Under the pieces are notes generated by a model. It saw only the letters and a list, made by a program, of their open reading frames with translations. It was not told the origin of the DNA and searched no databases. This document shows, one piece after another, positions 1 to 12,570 of a stretch of DNA of 64,000 nucleotides (the stretch's first letter is position 1; the number at the start of each line of letters is the position of its first letter). A program made the position numbers and the translations under genes. Source of the stretch: Primulina eburnea (lineage: Eukaryota > Streptophyta > Magnoliopsida > Lamiales > Gesneriaceae); NCBI RefSeq assembly GCF_022965805.1, contig NC_133104.1, positions 44,498,682-44,562,681 on the forward strand. The letters are read 5' to 3'.

Positions 1-699
1 ATTTTGTCACTTCATATAACGTTCATTGCTTCTAGCTTTCCACCTTTGAATTTAGATTTTATAAAAATACAAATTTTAAACTGTTGAATTATTTTTTCGA
101 TCTCATATGATTTTAGGACTCTCTTCGAAGTTGATCTAGAAAACAATTTTATCATGGAAGTTTAAATATAACCACCCAATCTCCCTACACATCTCAATGC
201 AACTACCGTTTATTTAGTATATAAATTTAGAAAAGGAGAAATCGATACTCACATAAACTTCAAATTACATATGTAACAAAAAACACCATGTTCCCGAATT
301 AATTTAATGCTCTATTATAGTTAGTTTATTTCTTCTTCTTCTTTTCAAAAAGACTGACTAAATTCTTGGAACTGTAAGATATAATTTACTCTGAATGATT
401 TTCTTCTTGGGTACATCAACCTCAACTCAATTCAAGCACTTCATTCTGCCGAGTAATATCAAATATGATTAAATTCTAGGAGAGTTCTCGCTCGGAAAAC
501 AGGGAAGGTAAAAAGAACAAATTCTAGGAGAGTTCTAGCTCGAGAAACCTAGGCCAGTCAACAACAGAACAAACCGATGATTCCTAAAAATCACTACATT
601 TCACAGTTACATCTTGCAATGTTACAAGTAAAATAGAATGTAAAATGATACTAACGAAAAAAATAGCAAAAACACTTACAAAAACAGCTGTTGACAAAT
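1..699. other. 3' flank of the TBC-domain gene
   Basis: No gene is visible here. The stretch lies just beyond the stop codon of the minus-strand TBC gene and probably includes its 3' untranslated region. It holds a short direct duplication: an A-A-A-T-T-C-T-A-G-G-A-G-A-G-T-T-C-T core occurs near 470 and again near 520, about 50 bases apart. Confidence 0.4.
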
Positions 700-3600
700 T
701 CATCCACCCACATGTATACGCAGCTTGTTAGCAACATAAAGAAGGTGGCTGATGTTTGAGGATGGATAGTGCTGGAGTAGCTTCAGATTAGCAGTAAAGT
801 CGCCTGCAAGTAGACGCCTCCGGACAATTATCAGCATCGCACAACAAATTCGAAGTAACGTTTCCTGCAAAAATTGCATTGTTCACGGATAAACCAATTA
901 CTTTTCACACTGTGACCTTTCAGCCAGGAGAAAACAGGGAAGGAACGCAAGGGGGACAACTAGTGGTGTGATTATAAAGTGTAAACAATGAACAAAAATA
1001 TAAATATAAATAAATTATAAAAGGGAAAATGGAAACATATTTACAATATTATTGAAAAAAATCTGGGATAACATTATCTTATGGCGTGATTATAGTATCA
1101 TCCTTCCATGTAAATCAGATACTATTTTATGACTTGGTGTGTCAGATGTCCCTCTTTGAATGTTCTCGAGACATTCCATAAATTATTTCTTTAGATTTTA
1201 ACTAATAAATGAACCAAATGCTCAATGCATTATCACACATAAATCGATGATGTATATACATAGATATCAAAAGAACTGACAAAAAAACAACTTACTTGAG
1301 GACCATCAGGGTCACTCAGAAGTGCATCCCAAATTAAGAGAGAGTCTCCAAAATTAAATTCTTGGGTCAAAAGTAGTGTAATCCACCTGAATGCATAAAA
1401 CTGGGGATTGACCTGAAAGTACAAACACAACCACGTGAGGAAAAATAACCGCATTATACTTGACAACCATATTATTCTCACAGCTTTGCAAAGTCTAATT
1501 TTCTTTTGGTGTAGCAAAGTTTTAATATGCACTCTAATAGTCTTTTTCCAGGAAAAAAATGGATATACAAAGAAAGATATCTGATCATATGCAACAGTAA
1601 ATGAGAGGGTTTCTTCCATAGAAGCATAAAATCCTCCGTATTGAGACCCTGAACAGGCTAACTTAATGTGTCCATGAAGTAGACACAACGATGATAAACA
1701 CCATAATTTTAACAAAGCATACATGTAAAAAACCCAATTGGAGCAACTTTTGCTGTCATGTTCTTGTGTGGCTAAAGATATCATGTTGTTCTAACTCAGA
1801 TACCCAAAAATTCAGCATCCTTCCTCATACTGTAATCCAGAAACATTCTTGAACAATAACAAAGAGAGAACATAATATACAGTGGCATCAGAAAAGGATG
1901 TAATCCTACTTTTGTGGTCATTTCAAGATGACGCCACAATTCTTCATCATGCTCCTTTAGAAGCTGCGATAATCTCGTGATGGTAGACCGTATCCCCACA
2001 ACACTGTTATCAAGTTGCTGAACAAAATTATCCCGAAACCCACTCAATAGCTCCACAAAACAGAAGAAAGTGTCTGCTTCAGCTGAACCCTGCAGGAGTC
2101 GCAAGAGAAAATTAAAGAAAAAAAAATCCAAAAAGCAACGTAAAAAAATTCACAGAAATTAATCAAATATCAATCATTTTTACCTCAAGCAAATTAACTT
2201 GATAACTTTAAATGATGAAGATCTGAAGTTGATATCACAACTTTTGCTTTATTGTATTATATACCTATTTTGCCTCACTTTTTATGTATATAGTCCCAAT
2301 ATTCTTTCAATCTTAAGAAAATATCTATATCAAGTAAAGAGATCGATCAAACCATAACTTAATATTTGATAAAAATCCACCATGGAAGCAGTTCCATTAG
2401 GTTTCAATTCCTTTGTTCTTATGAATAAAATAGGTTTGGTTTTGCCGCTTTCTGCCCCTTGCATCTTCAACTCATATAAGTTACATACTTGGAAAGAGGA
2501 AAAAATTAGATATTTTCAAGGTACTTAGTGTTTCTTGTAGTAGTGAGATTAATAAATCCGAAGTTTTCTGTTGACATATACATCAAACTACACAAAGTGG
2601 AAAAAGCACATATTTTCTTTGAAAGACCACCAACTTTTAAAGAAATTTTGGATGGAAGCAGCAAAACAGTCAAAACTTGGACATTTTTAGTTAAATTAAA
2701 AACATTAAATCAATTGCATTTTGCAGAAAAGTAGAAAACATTGGAAACTGGGAAACCTATCTTACCGTGTTTTCTTCATTTGGGTCATTTGTGAACACAT
2801 AGTATAGTGGTGCTAAGATTTCATTCATCCCTTGCACATATCTTATTCCAGGATTCAACTTTGCAAATACAATCAATATATTTCTTAAAGCTTCCTGAAT
2901 GTAAAATATACAATGTAAGTGAAATAAATGTACTTTTAGTCAACCCTAGGAGCTATAGAGACTGAGAGAAACAAGGGCTTCACTTGGTTGGATTTAGCAA
3001 AAGTTGAGTCTCCTGAGAAGAAGGGCATATCCGGGTGAGTACGCATGACATCACGGTCAATCTGTTCTATTATTTCAGTGTCCTACAAATTATAGAAGTG
3101 GAGTCAAACGCCATACCATACTAGTTACTGACTTTGCATGCTGTATTTGTGGAATTGTGGTAGATACTTAATATATGAAAGATGGACAACTAAGTGCTCA
3201 ATACGAGGGCTCGCTACAAGGTTGACAAAGGTAGCATGATGTCCATACAACAGCAATACGATCCCCACACTGCTGAAAAGAAAGACAGTACCTGAAAGAA
3301 TTTATTCCATACACTACTCTTCCCGAGACTCAAGGGATGCTCTCCATGAGTTATCTCTGATCTTGAGAGGAAGCCCTGAGTTCCATCTGGTTCATTGTTC
3401 TCAAGACTTGATTTTTCCAACTTCCTGGTAATATCCGTCTGACTAGCCACGGAAACATTCAGAAGATGCAAAAATATTGGAAGTAGTGCAGAGGGAAAAA
3501 AGGCACTGCATGGTTTGAAAAAACTTATAAATATGCACCAAACATTTTATGTGCTTTGTAACGTCTCGGGCTCTCTGAACAGCGGCAGCAAGCAAAGAAT

Positions 3601-5780
3601 GGAACTCATAACTTAATATTTTTTGGAGTGAAAATTCTGAGGGAATTAACACAAGGAGAACCTAACTAAATTAACTCAGCTCAAGCTGGCAATAACAAGT
3701 AATCAGTCCAGTACATGTAAATATATTGTATATAAGGCAACATCATGTAGAACATAGCTGATTTCTAGAAGAGTTTAGGACACAAGAACATACAGGATTC
3801 ATCAACAACTCCTCTTTGAAATGCTTATACTGTGACTTTTTCTTGGCCAGTTCCGAAGGCCAAAGCGAGCGATCGGTTGGTAAATACCCTAATAACAGCT
3901 GCAAACCGCCCGTGGTAAGATATTAATCCAACTATTTCAAAGTTTTGAAATCAATAAACACACGTAATGAAAAATATAAATCATCAGGTGTTAACTAACA
4001 GGTTTCATTATCTCTATTCACAATATTTACATCCATATCATCAAAGAAGAACAGATGAGTGCATAGGCTCTTTTATACTTTCCAGCACATTCTTAAAATA
4101 GTAATTATTCTGAAAGGAGAAGGTTTTTGCCACAATCAACCTTTCTCTTGCTTTGACGGTATCACATAATTGTTGTTTACATTAACACTTGAAACAAAAA
4201 TATTTCTTTGAATAACTAATATTTCATGAAATGCTTAACAAGCCACATCGCCCGTTATCAGAAAACAGAAACGGGTTTAATAAATGAGGGATAAACGCAG
4301 CTACGGTACTCGAGAATAATACATTACAATGGAACATATTGCAAATTCTTTCAGATTTTAGCATCCTAATGTGTACTTTATACTATCAAAGTGATATGTT
4401 ATGCAACTGTCAACCAGCCAACTTCAATTCCATTATTATATTAATGGCCCACAAGTCCCTTTTGCAAAAAAAAGATATACCGAAGTGCTACCGGATAAAG
4501 AGTTTAATTTTTAAACCATAACTAAAAATTAAATCACTTGGAAGAATTGTCGACAGATGCATACGATATTTCAAGCACTAGCTGCAATAGCCTATGAACT
4601 TCACCCATCATTGACTGATTGTTTCTTTTGAAAATTTATACCTTCCACACTGTTGGACGAATCCCAGATCCATCAGGAATCCCTTGTGATGCTAGCCTCC
4701 GTATTTCTCCCATATTTATAATCTTCCTTGACAACTAGTGGTTAAAAATAAACAGGAAGAAGTGATGCAATTGATAAGATTATCCAAAAAGGTTTAAGAC
4801 TGGAAATGCTGAAAAAAGAAGAAAACGCATCATATATTTTTTAATCCAAAGGAGACAAATGTTTATATATATCATAATCCTGAGATCACCGACTAGAGTT
4901 CAAATCGTAAGCAGGAGTAAATGCCTTGTAGAAATTTTCCTTCTTGTTTAAAACACAGGGAAAAAGAGTGACCGCACACCAACATATAGTATCACCACGT
5001 CGCTAAGCTTGTATGAACAGTCTATAAGTGAGGGCATGCAATATAAAAAGATTAATGGTAAGCCCCTTCTATTACGATGAAGTTGTTACACCGACAAAAT
5101 CCATGGGCAACAGCGACTACAGCCATTTACCAACAAGTCCCAAGATATTAATCTGCCCTAACAAAATCTAAGCGTGTTCGCTTGGGGAAGGGACTGAGTC
5201 AGCATCTTTTTCGCTTTACATTGACACCCGATCAAGGATTATGAACCATGTAACTGCATAATAAGTCAATTAGGTATCTTTAAGCATCAATTTGCACGTG
5301 AAATATCTTCTAATTTCACTCTTGAGGTTGAAAATCGGATTCACAGATAAACACGCAGAGACATTTGCCATTGCAAGTGTGTTAGAGAAGGGTGGGCGGC
5401 GGAGGGGAAAGAAAAACCTCTTGTAAAAGCTGAGCATGCCTGGAAACATCCTCAGCAGCAGGAAGTGGCGGCGGCGGCGGCCAAGATGCGACCACACCAC
5501 CAGAAGAAGCCGTTGAACGAGCTGAAAAGCTTCCATTTTCATCATCATTGTAAGAAAAGCCACCATCATTACCATGACTACCACCAACCGGATCCCTATC
5601 TTCCTCTTTTACAGCAGCAGCAGACGTGTTAGAAGTACTGGGAGACTCCGGCCGTGCCGCCACCGCCGGCGCCTCGACAATCGCGGCGCCAGGGTTCTGT
5701 GAAGTCTGCGGCGATAGAGGAGGTTGAGGAGCCGACCAGAGGGAGCTATTGAGCCATTCGGGCACCTTTTTGTTCACCAT
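700..5780 (-). CDS. TBC-domain Rab GTPase-activating protein (TBC1D13-like)
   Basis: Predicted 465-aa Rab/Ypt GTPase-activating protein of the plant TBC1D13-like group, which speeds GTP hydrolysis on Rab GTPases in membrane traffic. Nine coding exons read 5780..5418, 4734..4642, 3898..3794, 3438..3292, 3082..2984, 2894..2766, 2089..1910, 1412..1296 and 864..700. All have GT-AG borders, all junctions except none split codons, and the total is 1398 nt. Residues 1-120 are a low-complexity Ser/Pro/Gly-rich head, and the TBC domain fills about 133-440. Both catalytic fingers are visible: the arginine in I-D-R-D-V-M-R (R250) and the glutamine in Y-V-Q-G-M-N (Q290), so the protein should be active. 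The start is the first ATG of the exon, opening M-V-N-K-K-V-P-E-W-L, a form I recognise from plant homologues. The Rab substrate cannot be told from sequence. Confidence 0.92.
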
Positions 5781-6060
5781 AGAATATTCACTCCAAATTG
5801 ATCGGGTCGATCGCCGTGTCGAGAATTTTCAGCTGTGGAAACAAAATCGGGAATCGGAACCGAAGGGTTTGTGGAGAAGAAAACGAGTTGAAGATTATCG
5901 AAATTCGTGTTAAACTCGATTCGATCGTCGAAATGGTGTTAACAGAGCATTGTTGTGTGTGTGTGTGAGAGAGATGTTTGACAGGTGGATTGATTGCCAC
6001 CACGTGAGTTGCACGTGTTCGAGAGATGGTCGACATGTATTTTGTTCAATTTACGAACTG
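5781..6060 (-). promoter_or_regulatory. 5' leader/promoter region of the TBC gene, with upstream ORF
   Basis: This is the region directly upstream of the TBC start codon. An 82-codon open frame on the same strand runs 6036..5788 and stops seven bases before the main ATG. If transcription starts upstream of 6036 it would act as an upstream ORF; its peptide resembles no family I know. G-box-like CACGTG cores (ccacgtgag, gcacgtgtt) lie near 6002-6020. Confidence 0.3.
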
Positions 6061-6167
6061 ATTTGATTTTGACGGGGGAAATTTAATTTGGTCTTAAATA
6101 TTTAGCAACGATACTGATTTGATTTAATACTTTTTCTCAATGAGACGGTGATTTTTCTCAAAATACC

Positions 6168-6366
6168 ATTCCGAACATATGTTCGAAATTTATTATTTAT
6201 ATGATTTATTTTAATAATTGGAAACAATAATATTAATTAAGATTACACATCAAGAACGACAAAGAAATTCCGAACATATGTTCGAAATTTATTATTTATA
6301 TGATTTATTTTAATAATTAGTAACAATAATATCTAATTAAGGTTACATATCAAGAACGACAAAAAA
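6168..6366. repeat. Tandem duplication, about 99-bp unit, two copies
   Basis: Copy one (about 6168-6266) and copy two (about 6267-6366) are nearly identical and adjacent. Each begins with a perfect 14-base palindrome, CGAACATATGTTCG. The sequence around it is AT-rich and non-coding. Confidence 0.8.
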
Positions 6367-7370
6367 CATATCAAAATCTTAAGATAAATTTATGATTCAA
6401 ATTAATAGGTTCTTAGAAATAGTCATGAATTTCCCTAAACTCTTTGGATACTTTAAATAAATCCAAAAGAGATCACATAATTATGACAATCAATTATAGG
6501 AAGAAATTCTTGGGACAATAAAAAATATTTAAATAAAAATTTAAAATATCTAGAACAACACTCTTTTACATATAAAAGATTTTATATGTAAAATCGTATG
6601 CTTGATTTATACGAAAATTGCTTAGACAAGTAATCTTAACTATTTTTTTAAATATATTTATTCGTTTAATTTATATCAAATTATTCTTCATTTATACACT
6701 TGAAAAGTAATCAATTTGTACTCAGAAAAGCTTAGTTTGAATAAAATATTTAAAATTAATTATTTTAATAAAGTATTGTAAAAATAATTAAAGAAATTAA
6801 TTCCAAATTGAAATTTAAGATTTAATATAAGTTTCATGAAATTGTATTTTTTTAATTATATATAGTTAAACTTTTAATTATATTTTTGATTTAATTTAGA
6901 ATAATCAAGATTAAAAATTAAATTAAATCAATGTTGTTTAGTTTTGCGTTACGATATACAGTAGAAACTCTTGCTTGACAAAAAAAATTTGAATTCCTTT
7001 CAATTTGAAAATTGTTTTATTGTTTGTAATAGTGTTCATTTTTTTGACACACAACACAGAAAAATGATGACTAAGCTTGCTTCAACTTTACAAATGTGAA
7101 AATAAAGATGACTAGCCTTTCTTTTTGATTGAAAATAGTAGCTTTTAATCCAACAAGTATCAATAGTTGTTAATGACTCATCTAAATAAACCACCTCTTT
7201 TGCCATATATAGATATCTATTTACCTTATTTATTGCTTCAAAGTTAGTTAATTATTTTACCATATTTTCACTATCTTTATTAGCTATATCTTTTGTTCAT
7301 CATCAAATCTAATGGAAAACAACCCATACTGTACTTGTATCGACTGTGAACAATGTTACTACATATATCT
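6367..7370. other. AT-rich intergenic DNA
   Basis: No coding potential or recognised element was seen. It is strongly AT-rich with homopolymer runs. Confidence 0.5.
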
Positions 7371-7379
7371 ATTTCAAAA

Positions 7380-9007
7380 GGCAAAAACTTGTGTGAGACG
7401 GTGTAGTGACCCGTTCCAGAATCACCTACTAATCAAGAACTAAGCATGCAACTAACTTAATTAATAATAATCAGAGATAATTGCGGAAAGGCCAACAAAC
7501 GATAGTTATACAACCCAATCGAAATCCAGAACAACTCGAACTAAAATGAAATATACGGTACAACCATATCGAAAAGAATAGTACTGAAAACTAAACCAAC
7601 CAGCCACTCACTGTCCTCCTCCTGCTCTTCCTGAGCTGTCCAACCTGAGGCCTGCCCCGTGGGAATAGGGTGTCCAAGATAAACAAAACCGAGGACGTGA
7701 GCGATAAGAACGCCCAGTACAAAAGCATGAGTATACAAGCCTATATGAAATGCACATGCTATGATATGATACCAGGGTAGTCAAGAAACAGGAATAACAA
7801 AGGATCTCAAAATGCTCAGTCTAGAGGCGCCAAGTGGATAGTGCCGCGCGGTACTCCTCTGGGTCACTGCATCCACTATAAGAACAGACGTGGACCTAAA
7901 ATGTCCCGGATCACCGAAGCCCTCCGGACCCGTCGGCCACTGTGTACTCTCGGTGTCCATGCGTCCACAAGACAAGACAGGGCTGAGCGACCCCACAAGA
8001 TATAGCTTATCTCGAAAGAGATACAGCTCAACAGTAAAGGCTATCTCGAAGGAGATACGGCTCAACATGAAATGCAACATGCATCATAAAACGTGACATA
8101 ATAGCATGTATCATATGACATATATCAATGCACCACATAATCATGCAACACATATAAGGATGTATACTCGACCAGGATATCTCGGATAGTACTTTCGTAC
8201 CTCTATCACAGCAAGCCTAGCCTTACGCAACACCGCTAATCAGGTCTAGAACAAGCCTACGCATCAAAAGCATACCCAATGAACAATACTACCATGCTAG
8301 ACTAGCAAAATCAGTACTACCAAAGGTTTAGGGTTTACCTTCGTCCGTCGACAGCCCTTTGATGTCGATTGCCTCGTAACTCAGGCGTCGCTACGCTACC
8401 AATCCTGGCAGCTCTTGGCTATTGCTCGACCAACAACTAACCCTAGAAACCTTCTAAACCTCTCAACTAGGAGACACAACTTCAAGAATTTGCAATCCAA
8501 AATGAGGAATTCCGAGCACTATTTATAGGCTATGTTCGGATCCACCGAACACACTTCGGAACGTCCGAACTCCTACGTGTCCATCGGCTCTTGACACCTC
8601 ATGATCGGATCCACCGAACCTACACTTCGGATCATCCGAACTTGCATGCAAACTGACGTATCGATCAACTCTTGACACCTCATGATCGGACCCACCGAAC
8701 CCACTTCGGATCGTCCGAACTCTTCGGTGCTACCGAACCATCTTCGGTCCGTCCGATCATGACCATGGTCAAAATCACACATTAAACCTTCTTAATCACC
8801 ATTAATCCGTTAATTACCCAATTTGGAATTCAGGCTACTACAGACGGTCTCACGGGTCATATTCGTGAGACGGATCTCTTATTTGGGTTATCCATGAAAA
8901 AGTATTACATTTTATGCTATGAGTATTACCTTTTATTGTGAATATGGGTAGGGTTGACCCGTCTCACAGATTAAAATCCGTGAGACGGTCTCACATGAGA
9001 CCCACTC
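7380..9007. mobile_element. Mutator-like MITE, interrupted by a solo LTR
   Basis: A non-autonomous element of about 187 bp once the LTR insertion is removed. The left piece is 7380-7401 and the right piece 8848-9007. It is flanked by a perfect 9-bp target duplication, ATTTCAAAA, at 7371-7379 and 9008-9016, as expected of Mutator-like elements. Its ends carry the near-palindrome GTGAGACGGTCTCAC, shared with copies at 9.9, 21.8, 22.0 and 49.3 kb. Confidence 0.85.
7402..8842 (+). mobile_element. Solo LTR of a retrotransposon (Ty3/gypsy-like)
   Basis: A 1441-bp solo LTR. It starts TGTAGTGACCCG and ends CTACTACA, the TG...CA termini of an LTR, and is bracketed by the 5-bp target duplication GACGG (7397-7401 and 8843-8847). 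No internal region, primer site or second LTR is present, so the element was probably reduced by LTR-LTR recombination. Near 8530-8760 it holds several imperfect copies of a C-G-G-A-T-C-C-A-C-C-G-A-A-C motif and its reverse. The TGTAGTGACCC start resembles plant chromovirus-type gypsy LTRs; that class call is inference, the solo-LTR call is direct. Confidence 0.85.
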
Positions 9008-9080
9008 ATTTCAAAAAGAAGTTGAAGTTATAATGAAATATTTTACTCCAACCCAATATGGACGGTCATCTTCCGACGAG

Positions 9081-9377
9081 CAGGGGCGGAGCTTATTAAG
9101 GCCTAGTGTGGGCTGCTGCCGACACTGGGCCCAAAAAAAATAATATTTATAAATGTGGGCCAAAAATAATGAATAGTGTTTATTAATATAAGTGGGCCAA
9201 TTTTTTTTAAAAGCTTTCTACACTTTGGAAATAAAATTAATAGGGTCTATAAATATAAGTGGGCCAATTCCTCTTCCGTTCGTTGCAAAAAAAACCGCTG
9301 TGGTGATAAGTTACAGCATATCATAGCCTACACTGAATCATAGCCTACACTGATTCAAAATTCTAGCTCCGCCCCTG
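9081..9377. mobile_element. hAT-type MITE
   Basis: A 297-bp non-autonomous DNA transposon. It has a perfect 13-bp terminal inverted repeat, CAGGGGCGGAGCT, at 9081-9093 and its reverse complement at 9365-9377. The flanking 8-bp target duplication is CCGACGAG (9073-9080 and 9378-9385), diagnostic of the hAT superfamily. It has no coding capacity. Confidence 0.92.
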
Positions 9378-9862
9378 CCGACGAGTGTTTACAATGGAAG
9401 CAAAGCTTTCTCTTTTACTAAAATATGTAACTGATATTGAGAAAGAATTAGATATCAAAGATATGCATGCATCAACATCAACCGATTGTCCACTAAATAA
9501 ATAAGCAAATGTTTTCCGTGTGTTGTATAAAATGCTTATTTATAAATTGTCTGTATCTACCTATTAAAAAATTTAGTTTGTACTATATATAATCTATAAA
9601 AGTTGTTTTTCATTTTTTATTTCTATGAATTTTTTTTGCCTTGTAATACATTTACTTTTTTGTAAATCCATTTTACATATAGCATATTAAAATTTGCTTT
9701 TTCCCTGTTATGAGAGTTAAGATAATTCTATTCATATCTTTTAGTTTTTTTTTTTTTAATTAACCTCTTGTTAAACAGTTGTTATCAGTGGTTCTATAAA
9801 TTCAATAAAATTATATATTCATATCTTCAAAAAATAAAGTGGCAAGGCTAATGCATATATGG

Positions 9863-10041
9863 CAAAAATTTGTGTGAGACGGTCTCACGGGTCGTATTTG
9901 CGAGACGAATATCTTATTTGGGTTATCCATGAAAAAATATTATTTTTTATGCTAAGAATATTATTTTTTTATTGTGAATATGAGTTGTGTTGACTCGTCT
10001 CACAGATTAGGATTCGTGAGACGGTCTCACGTGAGACCCAC
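9863..10041. mobile_element. Mutator-like MITE, second copy
   Basis: Same family and orientation as the 7380-9007 element: it opens GGCAAAAATTTGTGTGAGAC and closes with GTGAGACGGTCTCACGTGAG then ACCCACT. I could not see a clean 9-bp target duplication, so the flanks have drifted or the ends were trimmed. Confidence 0.8.
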
Positions 10042-10499
10042 TATAAATATATCACCTAAGCTCGTAAATATGAAGTAAAGAAATCCTCAAATATCTTTTA
10101 GTAATATTTACTTTAAATATTCTCATCAATTGTTCAATTATCACAAAACCGTTAATACTCTAAAATACTAAAAAAATTAGGCTTAACAGATTAATAAATC
10201 CATTAACATAATCAATGTCAAATATCCAATTACCTCCTGAAAAAGTTCTCATCAGATAGTAAAATCCTTATACAAACATAAAAAAATATCTTTCATTTAT
10301 TAATTGAAAAAAAAACCATATGCTGCATAATAAACTTGGGAAAACACCTCAAAAATTGAGGTTTTCAAAACTAGTAGTATAGAATAGTATAAATAATTAA
10401 AATTAATACTTAATAGGATAGGGCCTTACTCTTTTGATTTTATTTGTGTTGGGCCTTTAACAAAAATTGATAGTGGGCTCACTTAATCATACAAAGAAA
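10042..10499. other. AT-rich spacer, presumed promoter of the BDP1-like gene
   Basis: No coding feature is seen. It directly precedes the inferred first exon of the BDP1-like gene, so it should contain that promoter, but no clear TATA box could be assigned. Confidence 0.35.
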
Positions 10500-10609
10500 T
10501 CCACTTGAGCTTTTCCAAGTTTCATCTTCATCGTCCCAACTCCCTGCTCCCGTGGGTCGATCTAAACCTAACTAAATCGAAGAAAACAGAAAATCTGCAC
10601 GTCTTAAAG
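10500..10609 (+). other. Inferred 5' untranslated exon of the BDP1-like gene
   Basis: The first coding exon begins right after a splice acceptor with its ATG a few bases in, so an upstream non-coding exon is expected. A pyrimidine-rich, less AT-rich segment ends at a good donor (AAAG|GTAAAT at 10609/10610). The implied leader intron is about 2.2 kb. The transcription start is a guess. Confidence 0.4.
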
Positions 10610-11759
10610 GTAAATCCCTTTTCTTTTATTTCTCGTTTATTTAATTATTATTTGCTAAAGTGAGTACTTGCTGTATTTTGAGCAATTGAGGAAGAAGTAT
10701 AAGTTTATGTTTCAATTTTCTGTATTAAGTTTAAGTTTATTTCGAAAATGGAGCTATAATTATTGGAAGCTAGCTTAAAAGATGTTATCTTTAATTGTTA
10801 AATCACGAACTCTGTTGAAATGCATACTCTACCCGTTGATCTATCAATTTGTTTTATTTTTAGTTCTGTTTTAACACCACTTTCGTTCAGCTTTGACAAA
10901 AAAACTGAAAATTCAAGATATTATTATTGTTTTTTAAATATCGGTTATTTAGGCCGAAATAACCGATATTGTTTGTTCTGTTTCAGTGGTGAAAATTGGT
11001 CGGAAAAAATTCAGTTCGGTCTGTTTGGTTTTAACCGAATGCTCACTCCTAGCTGCCTCTCTTGGCTAGGTTCACTGGCATTCTCCCTCGCTGCCACACT
11101 GTGTCACTGACCTTCAATATCATCTCGTGAGTTACTATTGTATTTTAAATTTTAATCCCATTTTGTTCCATTTACTGCTTGTAGATTGGGAATTTCGGTA
11201 CTGCTTTTGCTGAAAATTCGTTTTTATGACCAGTGTTTCATTTTTGTCATATCAATGTAATTGTAACCTTTGATTGGATGTTCTGAGTTCTGGAAGCTTT
11301 AGAACATCATGCAAAATTGGCACGAAGAACAATATCTACCTCATAATTTGATCTAATGTCCTGGCTGTTTCGAAGCCATATTTTTCGGGTACCCAAATGT
11401 CTGCTAGTGAGTTTCTCGTGTTTGGGTAGGTTTTTTGGAACCAAAGCTTTTGGGTACCTGACCTGGAAAAAACTGATCCCGAGAAACCTGACCCGGCCAA
11501 CCTCTACGGCCTATCCGCCGTTTATACATAAGGTGATGGTATAACCAGAAGTGAAAAGTCAAACCTTGACAGTGAACAACCTTTTGTTCTCTCTGTTCTT
11601 ATTTTGCCAATTCAGAGGTAAATAGCACTCTTTGCTGTAAACATTCAGCTCTAAGGTTGATATTTAGGGTTGAATTTGGGAGCAGCAATTTGGTTTTGAT
11701 GAGAGCAATATATTCTACCTTTATGCAACCAATGATCATGATCGGCGCGAAATAAAGAA

Positions 11760-12570
11760 TTTTGTGATGGTACACTAGGTCAAAAGCTATAGTTATTAGC
11801 AAAAACTAAACTTTATTTTCTTATACTAATGGCAATTCAGAGTGCACCTACTTATGTGTTAATTTATCGGGCCGTAGATCCATGAGTCCAGGGAGATGCG
11901 TGTCTATCTTCTAGTGCGGTCTCATATATCTTAGATATCAGTCTTACCCATTATCTATCCCCGGCCCTGTTTCTAGCAAAGACAGTATTATCAATTAAGA
12001 TAGGATGTCACTCTTTTATGGGCCACTTAGCCAACCAGATCAAGCGGTAAAAGGTCAGCAGCTTGACACACGAGAAGTTTAAGGAGGTCGCCTATCATAA
12101 TAATACTCTCACTCATGCACGTTTTTAACCAAACATTCCTCTCAAGAAGAATAGAAATATGCTTATTGGGCGACTTGAGCACATGACCTCGTTCTGATAC
12201 CAATTGTTAGGAGCAAACGCTTACCACTAGGCCAAAAGTTATAACTGTTAGTCAAGACACAACTTTATGGCAACAACGCAGATTGCACCTATTTGGGTGC
12301 TATTGGGTCGGGCTGTTAGGCGTATTAGTCCGGAGAGTGTGTGTTTATCTGCTGGTGCTGTCTCATATCTTTTGGAGATCGGTCTTACTTTTTCCCTACC
12401 GTCGGTCCTATCCCCATCAAAGACAATATTATCCGTTAAGATTTGAGGTCGTTCTTTTATGGTATTTATCCAACCAGATCAAGCGGCGCAACATCAACAG
12501 CTTGATACACGAGAACTTCCTAGGAGGTCACCCATCTAGTACTACTTAAACTTATGTACGCTTAACCCAA
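11760..12570 (-). mobile_element. Cassandra-like TRIM retrotransposon carrying 5S rRNA sequence
   Basis: A small LTR element on the minus strand with two diverged repeats of about 370 bp (about 11760-12135 and 12205-12570). Between them, next to the right-hand (5') LTR, is a tRNA-Met-type primer-binding site: the complement of 12191-12204 reads ATTGGTATCAGAAC. A purine tract (complement of 12136-12145) precedes the left LTR. Each LTR begins with sequence clearly derived from 5S rRNA. In the right LTR the complement of about 12508-12566 holds a good match to the plant 5S box C (G-A-T-G-G-G-T-G-A-C-C-T-C-C) and intermediate element. There is no coding region. The elements lie in the leader intron of the BDP1-like gene, in antisense. 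Confidence 0.75.

Noticed and set aside
1233..1784. 183-codon minus-strand frame as a separate gene
   Set aside because: It is read-through of TBC exon 8 (1412..1296) and flanking introns; only the N-P-Q-F-Y-A-F-R-W part is coding.
7781..8096. Overlapping open frames of 99 and 68 codons on both strands at 7.8-8.1 kb
   Set aside because: They lie wholly within the solo LTR and match no protein family.
11820..12560. Possible true 5S rRNA gene or tandem gene duplication in the BDP1 leader intron
   Set aside because: Only part of 5S is present, it is degraded, and the LTR, primer-site and purine-tract layout explains the repeat as a TRIM.
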